NCBI GenBank assembly: GCA_905182995.1 | Contig: CAJJDP010000039.1 | Coordinates: 71,722-135,721 of the forward strand | Origin: Paramecium octaurelia | Taxonomy: Eukaryota > Ciliophora > Oligohymenophorea > Peniculida > Parameciidae | DNA length: 64,000 nucleotides | Direction of reading: 5' to 3' | Shown here: positions 1-12,374 of the stretch, one piece after another | Layout: each line of letters opens with the position of its first letter | Numbering within the stretch: position 1 is the stretch's first letter | Notes under the pieces: model-generated | What the model was told of the DNA's origin: nothing | Seen by the model: only the letters and a program-made list of their open reading frames with translations | Databases searched by the model: none | Translations under genes and position numbers: made by a program

Positions 1-2149
1 CAAATATTCTCAGAATAAAGACTTTAATGAATAAATTAGGCCATATTCAATGTTATAACGTTTTGATTTAGAAACTTATGAGTCGATATTGGATTACAAA
101 TTATTGAATTAATGTGTTAGTTCATAGATGCTATTATTAGATAATAAAAATCACATATTCAAAATGAATATATACTCACCACTCAATTTCACTATGTGGT
201 TGACATCTAATAATAAAATCAGCACTTAAAGTGTGTTCGATTATTTGATTGATTATGAAAATTATCAAAAATAATCCTTCCAAATAGATTATCCAGCATG
301 TGAAGCCAATAGATACTATGTGTACTTTAGATTCAAAGTGTTTTTGAATTCTAACAAGGAAAATGGGTCATTTGTTTACCGATTGAAGAGTACAACAGAT
401 AATCAATTATTGAAATTTCTCAAAATTAAATTATGTGAAATTCCCCCTCCTGATAATAACCTAATGCTTACTACAATAGAGGGAGTACATAAGAATCTAT
501 TTGAAAGTGAGTCCATCATTAATGGTACTTAAAGAATGATGCTTCGAAGTTAAACTACATACTATTTTATACTAGAAGGAACCCCTTAATACAACACTTA
601 AGAAGGCACCTTCGAATTGGATTTCTTAGTCAATCAAGAATTCACCTTCACATAATTGGAAAATGTAGAACCTACTCGTTATTATGACAAATATGTTCCA
701 ACCAAATATGGTACTATTTTTAGGGAGAGGATCTTTGCAAATGAAGCCCAAGCTAGCATCTATGTTAGATTAACAGAAGGACAACAAGCTTAGTAGTAAT
801 AATAAGTGGCCAAAGGTAAATAAACAAAGGGAGGAGCTTAGGAATTAGAAATAGTTGAATCTGAAATGAGAGGAGAAAGACTCATTCGTTTAGAATTATA
901 CCATGGGGATGATTTGATTGTGTATAACTATGGAATAAATTCAGTCACTCTTTCAAATATTACTTTGCCTAAAGATGAAAATTATGTAATCTAAGCATCC
1001 TTTGATCTCAGAGAATGGCCAGAGGCTAAAATTAAATCTGAAGAAACTGATAATTTGTATTGGTTCACAACTATATTTGCATCAGACACTGTTGCACTTG
1101 TAAGAGATACAACAAAGGAAGACAAAGAAAAAGCAATTAAAAAGTCTTGGGAGGATAAAGAGCCAGGAAGAGCTGTAAATGCTAAGAAATCAAGAACAAA
1201 ATATTTACTAACATTAAAGGAAGAACTAACTCCTGAGGAATAGGCTATTGTAAATGCACCTAGAATGACAAAAAAGTAAAGGGAGGAGGAGGCCAAGTAA
1301 GCGGCACAAAAAAAGGGACCAAAAAAGGATGATAAAAAGGTCGGTAAGTAATCAAAAGTTGAGGCACCAGTTGAAACTGCTCCTTAGTAAAGATAAATAC
1401 CAAAATCTGAAAATCACGTTAATGAAGCCATTACATAATTCTTATAGCATTTAGAATAAGATAGAATAATGGATCACTATGCTAGACATGCTGGATTGAT
1501 TAATGTAAGAAGCGATGTTTAGAAAAGGGAAATAGTGGAAGGAATTTTGATGGGAAAGGAAGAGATCGCTGGAATTATCTAAAGAAATCTTAAAATGAGA
1601 GAAGAAATTAAACTTCTTTAAAAGTATTTTTTGAATTTAGCAATAATAGGGATAATAAAGAAATATTAATTAATGAATTTTAATCTTACAGGTCATCATA
1701 CAAATAAGAACTTGCAGAGATATATTAATAACGAGATTCTATCAAATAGGATTTGACTTAATTAATGAAGAAAGAGCAATAATTGTTTGATGTAAGATGT
1801 GCATTAATAACAATAGTTATGCAAATAAGAAAAAATAGGAAATCCAGAGGATGTAGAGAAATTAATAGCTGATCCCTCTTAATTAGATCCTGTTTTGGTA
1901 AGTGCTGCCAGATAGGTCATAAATAATTGGAGGATAGCAATAATTCAAGAAAAAATAAACACGGCTCTGTAAAACTTTGATGTTGATACATTGCAGAAGT
2001 GTGTTGATTAGATTTAACAATTAAATATTGAAGGCTTAGACACAAGTGCTGCTGAGGATATGCTGGATGAAGCATCAGGCAACCCAAATTTTTAGGCAGA
2101 AAAATTGGCAGAACTTAAAAAACAAGGGAAAAAACCAATTAAAAAATGA
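1..2149 (+). CDS. Androglobin-like protein, C-terminal part (5' end outside window)
   Basis: The frame is open from base 2 with TAA/TAG read as Gln and ends at TGA 2147-2149; 698 residues are visible. Two introns (1624-1649 and 1792-1816) are needed to keep the frame. The first part is beta-rich (for example LNFTMWLTSNNKIS), as expected for Ig-like domains. The stretch DTTKEDKEKAIKKSW followed by EPGRAVNAKKSR, then an acidic/lysine linker and coiled coil, resembles the conserved C-terminal region of androglobin (calpain-7-like/ADGB), a large protein of motile cilia and sperm. The calpain-like and globin domains would lie upstream of the window. The family call is from memory of the motif and is tentative; the gene itself is solid. 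Confidence 0.6.
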
Positions 2150-2925
2150 GAATTTAAATTTAGTAATATATAATTGTTATTTTACACTTATTCTACTATA
2201 TATTACTATTCTATTTATTATGTTTTAAAATTAGAATAATGATAAAGATAGAATTATTAATAAGAAAAATCATTAATTAAAGTAATTTTGTATGCTTCAC
2301 GATCTTCACTGATATTACTAAATAGATGGAGTAAAAATTCTATTGATAGATTCTTGTAATAATAAGGCAGGGTGAGGGGGGAGGGAGATCTTAAGATAAA
2401 CAAAATTTAAGAATTTATTGGTTTTTTAATAGAGAAAGAACTTATAAAAAATATAAGCACTTACCTTAAATTCAAGATGATAAATGGATTAGTTTTGGTG
2501 AAAGTCTTCCCATAATAAATGATTTATCAAAAAAATAAAAATAAGAAATTATTAGTTTAGTAAGGTTCTTCAATCAATTGCAATAAATTGTATCCTGAAA
2601 AATTAATAGATTCAAAAGGGGTAGGATAATAAAAATAACTTCTGTCGGTTCTGTGTTAAGATTACCATAAATCAGTAATGAAATTGGTGGGTAAGTGTAC
2701 TTGTATTTGAGAGTGATTCTTAATAGAGTTTAGTCAAGGAATAGTTGAAGATTATAATAGTATAAATGGTCATACAATGACGGAGGGAGAAGGCTAATAG
2801 TAAATTAATATATAATTCTTTAATGTTGATTATTTTCTTTATAGTAACTAAAGCATAATGAGGGTATCAAATAAGTGGATAAAATTGAACATATATTTAT
2901 TTGAAAATTTATATTTTATTTACGG
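2150..2925. other. Intergenic region with possible gene remnant
   Basis: No convincing gene lies here. A G-rich tract sits at about 2366-2388 in otherwise AT-rich DNA. At 2477-2710 there is a 77-codon frame (ciliate code) starting MINGLVLVKVFP and containing CNKLYPEKLIDSKGV, and coding-like words appear in other frames to about 2860. I could not join them with consensus introns. It may be a decayed host-gene copy or chance, since frames of this size are common when TGA is the only stop. Confidence 0.25.
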
Positions 2926-4058
2926 ATGCTAAGCAAATATTCAATTAGGGCTTTAACTATGTTACGTTTTCCCAGATATAAGTTTAGTTAATAACAACAA
3001 CAACAAAAAGAGTAATAGGACGAATGGGATGAGAGAACTATCGAAGCAGAAGAGGCTAATCCAACATTGGAGAATAAAGAGAAAGCATTTTCATACTTCA
3101 GATTGTTTTCAAGGATATTTTGGTGGACTACATCAGCTTTGTTTGGCTATAATTTGTATCTAAATAATTATAAAACTGATCCAACATAAGAATTGGGTAA
3201 AGTACCAATTTATGAGTAGGCTATTAAAAGCAGATAAATGATGCTGCCAAATATTGCTAAGATTAATATTAGGCATTTTATGATGTAATAGTTGAGTATA
3301 ACTTTAGTTTATGACTAAGCCAGCAATTGATAAATTATTGCCTGACATCCCTGAATTGCCATTTGGATATGAGATTCCAAAGACTTTGGTACTTAATATC
3401 TCAGGCACTCTATTGCATATGGATTATGTGTTTGGTGTTGGGTATATATTGAAATTGAGCAATTAGAGGAGAAATCAAAAGAAGAAATGGTTTGTAGAGG
3501 TTTCTTGAGAAATTGCCTAAAATGTACGAAGTTGTAATTTTGAGTGATGATGAAACCATGGTAATAATATTACTATAATGCAGTTTACATAACAAATTAC
3601 TCAAAAATTGGATCCTACAAGATAGATATTTGCAGGCGCCTTTGGTAGAGAATCAATGGTGTTTGAGAAAGGAAGATATATTCGAGACTTGAAATATCTC
3701 AATCGTCCTCTGAATAGAGTTATAGTAGTTGATTCTGATCCAGAAAGGATGTATTAATACCAAGACAATGGGATTTTCATCAAGCCATTTGATGGGAAAC
3801 AAAATGATGAAGTCTTAAAGGATGTTCTTTTACTCTTAGAACGTAACAGATATTTTATTAACTACAGACCTCTCCAAACCTCAAATAAAGGATGTCAGAG
3901 CAGAACTTAGGAAGTTTGGCAATTTCGATCCTCAAATAAAATATTTAGATGAAGTGAAAGCCAGGGAAATTAATATCAAATAAACTATGAACAAAGGGTT
4001 CTTCGGTATTATGAATCAAAGAAAGAATCCTCAATTTGAACAATCTAGAAGACAATGA
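2926..4058 (+). CDS. TIM50: TIM50-like FCP1-fold protein (mitochondrial inner-membrane import)
   Basis: Five exons give 343 residues; introns are 3296-3323, 3442-3466, 3561-3583 and 3843-3867. An N-terminal basic/hydroxylated stretch and one hydrophobic segment (around residues 61-80, RIFWWTTSALFGYNLYL) fit a mitochondrial inner-membrane protein. The C-terminal FCP1/SCP-like HAD fold is clear: KTLVLNISGTLLHMD, LEKLPKMYEVVILSDDE, GAFGRESMVFEKGRYIRDL, VIVVDSDPE. TIM50 is the TIM23-complex receptor for presequence proteins. The catalytic DxDx(T/V) motif of active phosphatases is replaced by NxSxT, so catalysis is not expected; known TIM50 proteins often lack it as well. The first ATG after an AT-rich leader is used as start. 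Three of the four introns end in CAG. Confidence 0.8.
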
Positions 4059-4120
4059 AATAATTTAATTATCATATGTTTGTTATTTCTATGTAATTAT
4101 GGTATATAAATTATTATTAA

Positions 4121-7100
4121 TCAGAATAGTTTCATTAATAATTTCTTCTATTCTTATAACTTCTATCTCTTCAAACCCTTCTTCCTCTTTTGAATCTTTT
4201 GAAGTGCCAAACCAGCTTTATTATTCATCCATTTCAAGGCTAACAATTTTCTATTTCTTTCTAACAATTTATTTGCATTTTGTTCAAATGTCACATTATT
4301 TCTCTACCACTCCAACAAGGTGTCAATAATTACTGTAACATTATTATATTATTCATCATAGTGTTTAATGAATTCTGACTTAGCTATCTATTTATTATGG
4401 TAATTTGTCCATAAGCGATTGAATTCATCTTCCTTTTACTCTAGATGTTTCAGTTTTTAGGAAATAAAGTGGAAATCGATTGAATTAGTCAACAACATTG
4501 AGTAGAATGTCGACAATAAGATCTTCCTGACTCTAACAAATTCGTTAATGATCTCAACATATTTTGATGTCTTAAGTTTCCATGGCAATTCATATTCACC
4601 AAATCCAAATTGATAGGGCTTAAAGAATCTTTCTCCTTTTCTCTTTTCCTTGAATGCAGCAATTATTTTCCTTGTATTCTTCTCTAAGTTCTCGCTTCTC
4701 TTTTGTAAATTAGTCCATTCATCTAAACATCCTTAATATGCAGCTTCAATAGTTTAATCTGTTAATTTGTTGACAATATTTAAGGAGTACAATCTAACAT
4801 CCTATGCAAAGAATAATTTGATAGCATTGGAACTAATAGTGAGGGCATCAAATCTTTATTTTGAAGGTAGATTGACTGCTTTCATAATTTATGTGTATTA
4901 ATCCACTTCATCTTAAGCAGTAAGATCGTTGATGATTTAATTGATCTAATTTATTACATCTACTTTCATATCATTCAAGTTAAGCACTAATGTATAGATT
5001 AGCAACATCACCTTGAAAGAGTATATTGAAGGTAGATTTTTTTATAATTCTGCCAATTATTCTAAAATTTGAGCTATGGCATTTTAATTTAATACAGGAT
5101 GGAAGTTTGTTTCATATAAGTATAATTATTCATTAGGTTAAGTGATCTTGTCAAAGTAAATGAAGTATCTATTTGGAATCTTAATTTAACAATCCTTCCT
5201 GAGACTTAGTAAATACCCAACCATATTATTTAGTAATAAATAAGTTAATTGGCAATATTATTCATCTGGAGTAATTAAATCCTATCTTGCATCTTGATAT
5301 GAAAAGTAAATCTCTGTGGCATCTGATATCACATTGAACTTTTTGCATATTAAGCATTCCAAATATTGTAGATAAGGCTCATATTTATTGCATTATCCTT
5401 ATTCGATTTTGTTGTTGATGTATTGATAGGTGATGTGATTATTGTCAGCATAATTCATCAAATGAATGAATTTCACCATTGCACAATGGAATTTCTATGA
5501 ATCTGTGAATTATTTATTGATCTTTTTCAAAGCACATTTAGTGATGTATTGCCTTGATTCAAATGATAAACATTTGAGATATGGATTCTTCAAAAAATAA
5601 ATCTTTTGAGTTAATGAACCTTTGTTGTTTTCAAACAAGAATTTAACATCAACTTGATCATCAATTTATTCATCTTTGAATCCATGTTTCATTTTAAAGT
5701 TTTCTGACATTTTTTAATAAGCCTCTTATTATTCCTTCTTAATCCAATCATCAACAGTTGACAAATTAGTGTTCTCTCTTACTTATTAGTTTTGAGTGAT
5801 TTAATAAGTTTGCTTTTATTTGCTATAGAGGTAGACACTCAAATTTTCAAAATGATCTTCATATTCATGTGGATACAATTGATCGAAATGATATTCATCA
5901 AATGTGGCTCTCCTTAAATTACTAACTGAATTCAACTCACTGCTTAACTTTTTAGTAATCAAAAACATTATAGAGGCTCTTGGAGCACTAATGAATTCAA
6001 AATCAATGTCTACAAAGTAGTAATCGTCTAACACAATCTTATTTCCCCTCAATTGTAAATTATGTCTATTTTCAAGTAAACTCTATATGATTACAGATGA
6101 TCTATGAATTATTAATGAATTAAGGTATGGTTTGAGTAAAGCAACGTTGTCCGGTTATCTGATTTTGAAGTAGAATAATACACTTCTAATAACAATCTTT
6201 TATAACTTTTATAGGCAATCCTCATTTGTATTCAACACTTTATTGATAAATTTAACACATTTTATTAATTTAGCATATGTCTTCACATCTAATAAGGTGA
6301 TCCAAGATTGGGTCTTAACCAATCCTGAATTATGTACAACATATTGGATATAGAATATTAGTAGAAACACTGATTGATAAATCTCTAAGTCATCATGGGA
6401 ATTCTTGTAATCAAGTACAATATCACATAATTTATTTAAAACATCCTCAGGTACTTCAGTTTTAGTTATCAAACAATTGAGCACTTCTTCACTCAATGAA
6501 TACAATTTAGGTAGATTCTACTTTGGATTCAATTCCACTTTAACTGTTTTTTGAGTGTCTAATGTATTAGCTCTATAGAATAAAGTTAATGGAGCTTTTT
6601 AATTTAGAACAAATTGTGTAATTATTTCACTATAATATTACTCTAAAGTAACAATGGCAAACTCCATCTCTTGCTAATCCCTTGGATAAGAAAATATTAA
6701 CATATCTACTCCTCTAACCATAGTTGAGAAACAAATATCAAGTTTCTTTTGTATCAATAGAAGTGTTGTTTGCTATACTTATGCTAGATCTCTATCTATT
6801 TGTTCATTTTCTATATACTTATTTGTGACCTAATGAGTTAAATTGCTATAATAAATAAATCTCCAATTTTTGAAATCCATAAACAATTTGCAAACCAATA
6901 ATGAATTTTAAACATCCATTTAGTAAGCTGTTTTCTTCCAAAATCCTAATAAAAGCAATTAAGAATAGCATTCTAAGCCCAATGAGTTTTAAGATGTAAG
7001 CTTTGTGTCATTGAATTTCAAAGTAATAAATTCAGGATTGATGTTCTCAAATACATTGTGAACTGCAAAGGCTGCCACTAAACCCTTATCAATTTGGGCT

Positions 7101-10100
7101 TACCTCTACTTGCCATTAATTAAGTATTAAACATTCAAACTAGCTGAATGAGATGCGATGGGAGAGTAGGTAGCTGCAATTGATACCAAATATCTTCCCA
7201 ATTGATCAGCTAACTTGTATCTATTGCATACAAAAATGCATAATTTGTAATTTTTGAATTGTTCTAAGATGTCTAAAACCAAATATATGAAGGAGATATC
7301 AACCAAATCTAAATCCAAGATGAAATCAACCATATAATCGAATTCATGCTAATCAACCTATTTATTACTAAGTTAAGCGGATTTGCTTCTTTAATTATAC
7401 AATTGATATTTGAATTCATCTGAAAACATTGAGATATACTTAATAATTTACTACATTATTTTATCTTAGATAAAGATATCAGTTTTGGTTCTTACGAATT
7501 AAACGTTAGGATTACTATAAATTTAAGCATAAGAAAATGCAGAGAAATCTGATTGTTCACTTTTCTTGGATGCAATAGATTCAATAATAGATTTGTTATC
7601 ATTCTTTAACCATTGATCTTCTGGGTCAAAGTGTGATAAGTGTTCAAAATTTTGTTCTTCGTCCTCATTTACTATATTTTCAACTTAGAATGATTCTGAT
7701 CCTGCGACACTTATTATTTTACTATCCTAAACTCTACTTTATTCCACTTAAAAGCTTTCTGTATTCTATACTGAAAATGACTAAGAATCTTCAGAATTAT
7801 TATTCATACTTTCCTACTTTACTAAAATTGATGGTTATGATTGATCTGGAAGTGATTTAATCAATTAACTGCTTAATTCTATAATTTTCACTTATTATTA
7901 TTCTTCACTCAATTAAAGTATTTAAGATTGCTCTTCAAGTGTTTATACTTACTCCTCTTCCTTCTTTTATTCCTTTCCTTCTTCTTTCTTCAACTATCCT
8001 TATGTAGGTTTGACTGCTACTTCCTCTTCTTCATCATCCTCCTCCTCATCAGAGCTTTCCTCAATAACCAGTGGTTTTTTTTCTTGAGTCTTTGCCTCAT
8101 AGACTTATTCAAGTTATCCAATCTAATTTGTCATCTTATTTAAAACAATAGGAAGATATTTCTTGAGGAAAGCTGACCTAGTTTCAACTGGGATGTTATC
8201 TTTCATTTAATGAAGTACTCTAAATATGTCATCATAAGATTCAGCTTTTTCGAAAGCATCTACTGCTCTAATAAAATCTTAGGACTTCAAGAAATACTCA
8301 GCTGATTCAGAATACTTTTCACATTTATAAGCTGCTTCTCCAGCCTCATTGAACATTGACTATTCAACATAGATGGCCAAGGCTTCCTCATACATTTCTC
8401 CTGAATAATAACATTAAGCAGCTTGTTTATAATTCTTTAGCTTAAAGAATAATTGAGCTGACTCAGTAAACTTTTCTTTCTATTCTACTTTTATTTATGC
8501 TAACATTTATTTTCTATCCTTCTTCTTCATTGTGCTGGATGAATATTGGGAATATTTTTAAATGAGTGCATTTCCCTCAGTTGCAATTTTGAATGCTCTG
8601 GCTTTTGTTTGCAATTATTCATCCTAAGACTATTCAAAACACTTTTCAGCCTATTCATAATACTTATTCCTAAACATCTTCAAACCTTATTTCTTCCATT
8701 CCTCCTTTGAAGTTTACTTTGCAAATCTTTCAATATTTCTATCTTCCAAATTTGTTCCAACAAAGTGATCAACCAAATTGAGTTTTTACCATATGTTTTA
8801 TATCTGTTATCTGGCCTATTAATTTTCATCATATATGATTAATCTTTGTCTAGGCCTTGTGACAGCGACATACAACTATTTAATTTCGTTGCATAAAGCA
8901 CTGTAATTGTAAGTTAATTCATCATAATATTTGTGTTAGGTTATGATTCTTTTCATCAAGATATTTCCATTCTTTTACTCAAATCCTGTGAAAATGGTGG
9001 CTTCATCATTCAAAATCTCATGTTAGGTGCATCCATCCTTGAATTTCTCCTTAGATATTTCCTCGTCGATGATCTCGCAAGTCTATAATAATTTCCATTG
9101 AGAGTCTCCAATGAAATGATCTTAGAAGAAATTATATAGGATGACATCATCGAATTCTAAACCTTTCGCCTCGTAAATGGTAAGTACCAAGGCATGCTAT
9201 AAGATGGTAGGGATATTCTTCTTTGATTCTTGATCCTTTACTAAAACCACCTGATTGCAACCGAATTCAATAGGCAATCTATCTCCCACTTGTTACTTTT
9301 GATCTGCAGCTTCTCCTGACAACAAGTAGAACAATTCCTCCTTGTCTCCATTGACTATGATTGGCTTTGGACCTGATATGTTCGATCTCTCCTTCTTCAA
9401 TTTATCAATTGTATTTGGGAAGAAGATTTCCAATAAGGAAACGAGACAATTGGCTAATTATAAGATGTTGTTGTGAGATCTAAAATTGATTGTAAGCTAA
9501 TGAATTGTCAAATCATTTTATTTAGCATTGTATGAGATTTCAGGTTTTTTAAAAAGGGATTTCAAATCTTAGAATCTGAATCCAACTCCCTTTGCTATGT
9601 TTTGAGCTGTGTCTCCACTAAAGAACAAACCTTATTCAGTTATTTTACACAACAAGAGCAAGACTGCATGGGGTAAATCTTAGCATTCATCAATCATAAG
9701 ATAATGAATGGGTATAAGATTGCACCTTCCGTAGACCAATTAAACAAGAATATGATTAACTACATCCATAAAATCGTAATAGCCTTGTTGAATCTTCCAT
9801 CTCTCATAAAGAATGTAACATTCGAAGATGTCATCAAAAAGTTGATCATTTTTATTTAATCTCAAATATACTCTCTTGGGCATATAATGTCCAGGGTAGG
9901 TGTGACAAGCAGCAGCACCTTTGATATGAGAGTAAATTTGAGTCCAGACAAATGATGGGTTTAAGTTACTGTTTTAGAATTTGTTATTTTTGCTATACCA
10001 GAATTTATCAATGAAAAAGTCGAAATCCACTTCTTAAGAGAGTTTGGACTTACTGCTTTCAACTTTCGCTTACAATTAAGGTTTGTTCATCAAATAGAGT

Positions 10101-12080
10101 TGTCTCTAATATTCTTCCTCGAGTTATTGTTCATCCATATTATCAACATTTAGTTCATCATCTTCAAATAAAGCCTCATAATCTTCGTCATCATATTCAA
10201 CGTCCTGCTCCTCATCCTATTTGTAAGTGTTTATAAATATGACTCCTGTTTTTTCAGTACTCCATTAAGCATGAGTGTCAGAGCTAACAACTTTGTTATC
10301 TTAAGTTCGAGAGAAGAAGGGTTTAGCTAGTGACCCGTCAACTAATAAGACTAACTTTTTGATTGTTAGGAAAGCTGGAAAATCAGAATCTTTCATATCA
10401 GCAAATGAATGAAATGCATTTAATTCTTATTTTAATTTCTCTTCCTCCTAATCCCAATCCTCTTCATTTAAGTCCTCCTAAAATGCTCCCTACTCCTTTT
10501 ATAATTAGATTCCTCCAATTTATTATTCAAAATAATTTTCTTCATCTTATTTAGCATCCAAAAATTAAACAGTACTTTAATTGAATTAATTTTCAATTTG
10601 TTACTTCTAAGCCTCTTATTATTCTTATTAGCGTTTTAATCTGTCTTTCTATTTCTTCTTTTCTAATTCAGCCTTAATCTAAGCTGTCAATTTCCCATAA
10701 TATCTTTTCACTTCCGTTGTCAACACAGGACTGGCAGTTGCAAATACACAATGTAATCCTACATTATTATTGACTTCCTAGTCATCATATTTATAATTCT
10801 AAAGAACATTTTCATGTTTCTATTTATACAAATCCAATCTTAATTTAAATAGAGTCTCCATAGCAAATAATCTCAAAATTGAACATGTTGTCTTTCCTGT
10901 ACCACTTCTACCAATAACCATTACATTTCCATCAGATCCCACGACCTTTTATTCCTCATCTGTTAACTTTATTTTAAAGTTAGGCACTCTCTACAACAAA
11001 TCAACAAGCTTAGCAGCTGATGAAAAATCAGCGTATCTTCTCAACAAATCTTTATTGATCTTAGCTTAATATTCTCTCATTTGTTTAGCCTATTGGATAG
11101 CCTCATAATCCTTGCTCACCCATCTTTAAAGAGAATCATCATAAACAAAGGACTTTTATTCTTACTTGGTTAAATAAACTGTAGGAAATGTATGGGGTAA
11201 CCATTTAACAATTTCATTTTATCTTGTTCTATATTACAATTCTCCATGCATACTTCCCAAGTCATTAGCTTCAATGATAAACAAGTGATCTGAATGATGG
11301 TTTTTCTTTATTTGATAATGGTTGGTAGATGTGATTACCGATTAGTAATCTTATCTATGGATGGCATGCTATATATCCTAATAATAAGGAGTAATGATCT
11401 TCCCTGCATTATTATCTATATTGGCATCGTATCTACAATCGATGAATGTAATGGTATGGACGTAATCATATCCTAACAATTCCGATTAAGAACTCTTAGT
11501 ATAACGATTAATCTTTGGAATTTTATCGATTCCCACTTCCCAAAACAATGTTATATTTCTATCAGTTTTTGTATAGAAAAATGCCTAAAGAGGTCCTAGA
11601 TGTTCGAAATGTATGACTTTTGTAATCATGCTCTAATCTGCTTAAGAGAAATAGCCCTACAATATTGTCAGCATATAAGCCAACAAATGCATTGTATCTC
11701 CATCCTTTGACAAAGCGTTTGCTGAGAATTTGGCTAATCATTAATTGTATATAATTACTCATGATCTTATAATCCCATCGATTCCCATTTAATAATTGAG
11801 TATTGGCTATGTGATAATAAGGATTTGACTTTGACATCTCTGCTCCCTAACTCCAACTGAAATCATTGACTCCAGCCAAAATATTATTTGTTCGAGTTGA
11901 TGAATTATGATTTAACCATTTTCGTGCAAATTAATTTGGACTAATATCTTAGCCTTGGTTGATGCATAGAGTCAATTTCTAGTATATGGTATCTTGTATG
12001 TGTTATCTATTAGAATTCACAATCGAGCGGATTCCATTCTCCTCCGCTTGAATATTTTTCTTACCTTATCCCTTTCTCAT
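4121..12080 (-). CDS. Giant TRANK1-like superfamily 1 (UvrD/Rep-type) helicase
   Basis: One intron (11633-11660) leaves 2,643 residues in a single frame. Helicase motifs: Walker A GRSGTGKTTC near residue 380 (10885-10912), motif II IDECQDLPHA near residue 786 (about 9664-9696), a motif IV/V region with LTIYEAKGLEFDDVILYNF, and motif VI YVAVTRPRQR near residue 1060 (8850-8880). An acidic Glu/Asp-rich insert (10380-10660) sits between motifs Ia and II. Beyond the helicase core come TPR-like alpha-helical repeats (FKLKNYKQAAQCYYSGEM, 8290-8500), another acidic/Gln linker (7630-8150) and a long helical C-terminus to TGA at 4121-4123. This order matches TRANK1-like (TPR and ankyrin repeat-containing protein 1) proteins, whose substrate is not well known. 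Start: ATG at 12080, the first in frame; sequence upstream is AT-rich. Confidence 0.75.
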
Positions 12081-12220
12081 TATTAAACTAATTAAATTAA
12101 TTTTATTCCACGATGATAACTTTTATTCCACTTAATAATTCTTTAAGATTATCACAATAGGCACTGATAATTTCTGATTTTTTAGTACTATTTATTATAT
12201 TTTTGTTTAATTCGTTAATA

Positions 12221-12374
12221 ATGAAACCCTCAAGACCGCCTATTTGTACAATCCCAAACTAAATTGTCGTCTATGATCAAAGACTACCAAGACCAAACTC
12301 TACAAAGAATGCAACAGATGCGCGATAAGTTATTAGATGCCTATCATCCAATCATGAAACTCAACCACTGACCT
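12221..12374 (+). other. Unresolved 5' region of the coiled-coil gene (overlapping short frames)
   Basis: Two short frames precede the coiled-coil gene. ATG 12273 opens 32 codons (MIKDYQDQTLQRMQQMRDK...) and stops at TGA 12369, in the same frame as and one codon before ATG 12375. ATG 12221 opens 93 codons in another frame (MKPSRPPICTIPNQIVV...) ending at 12502. Both look protein-like. No GT..AG intron of normal size joins either to the main frame, so the true start of the downstream gene is uncertain. Confidence 0.4.

Noticed and set aside
4099-4329. Plus-strand hydrophobic ORF
   Set aside because: Antisense shadow of the helicase C-terminus, whose minus frame ends at 4121 and is clearly coding.
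7928-8143. Plus-strand Leu/Phe-rich ORF resembling a membrane protein
   Set aside because: Antisense of the acidic Glu/Lys linker in the helicase gene.
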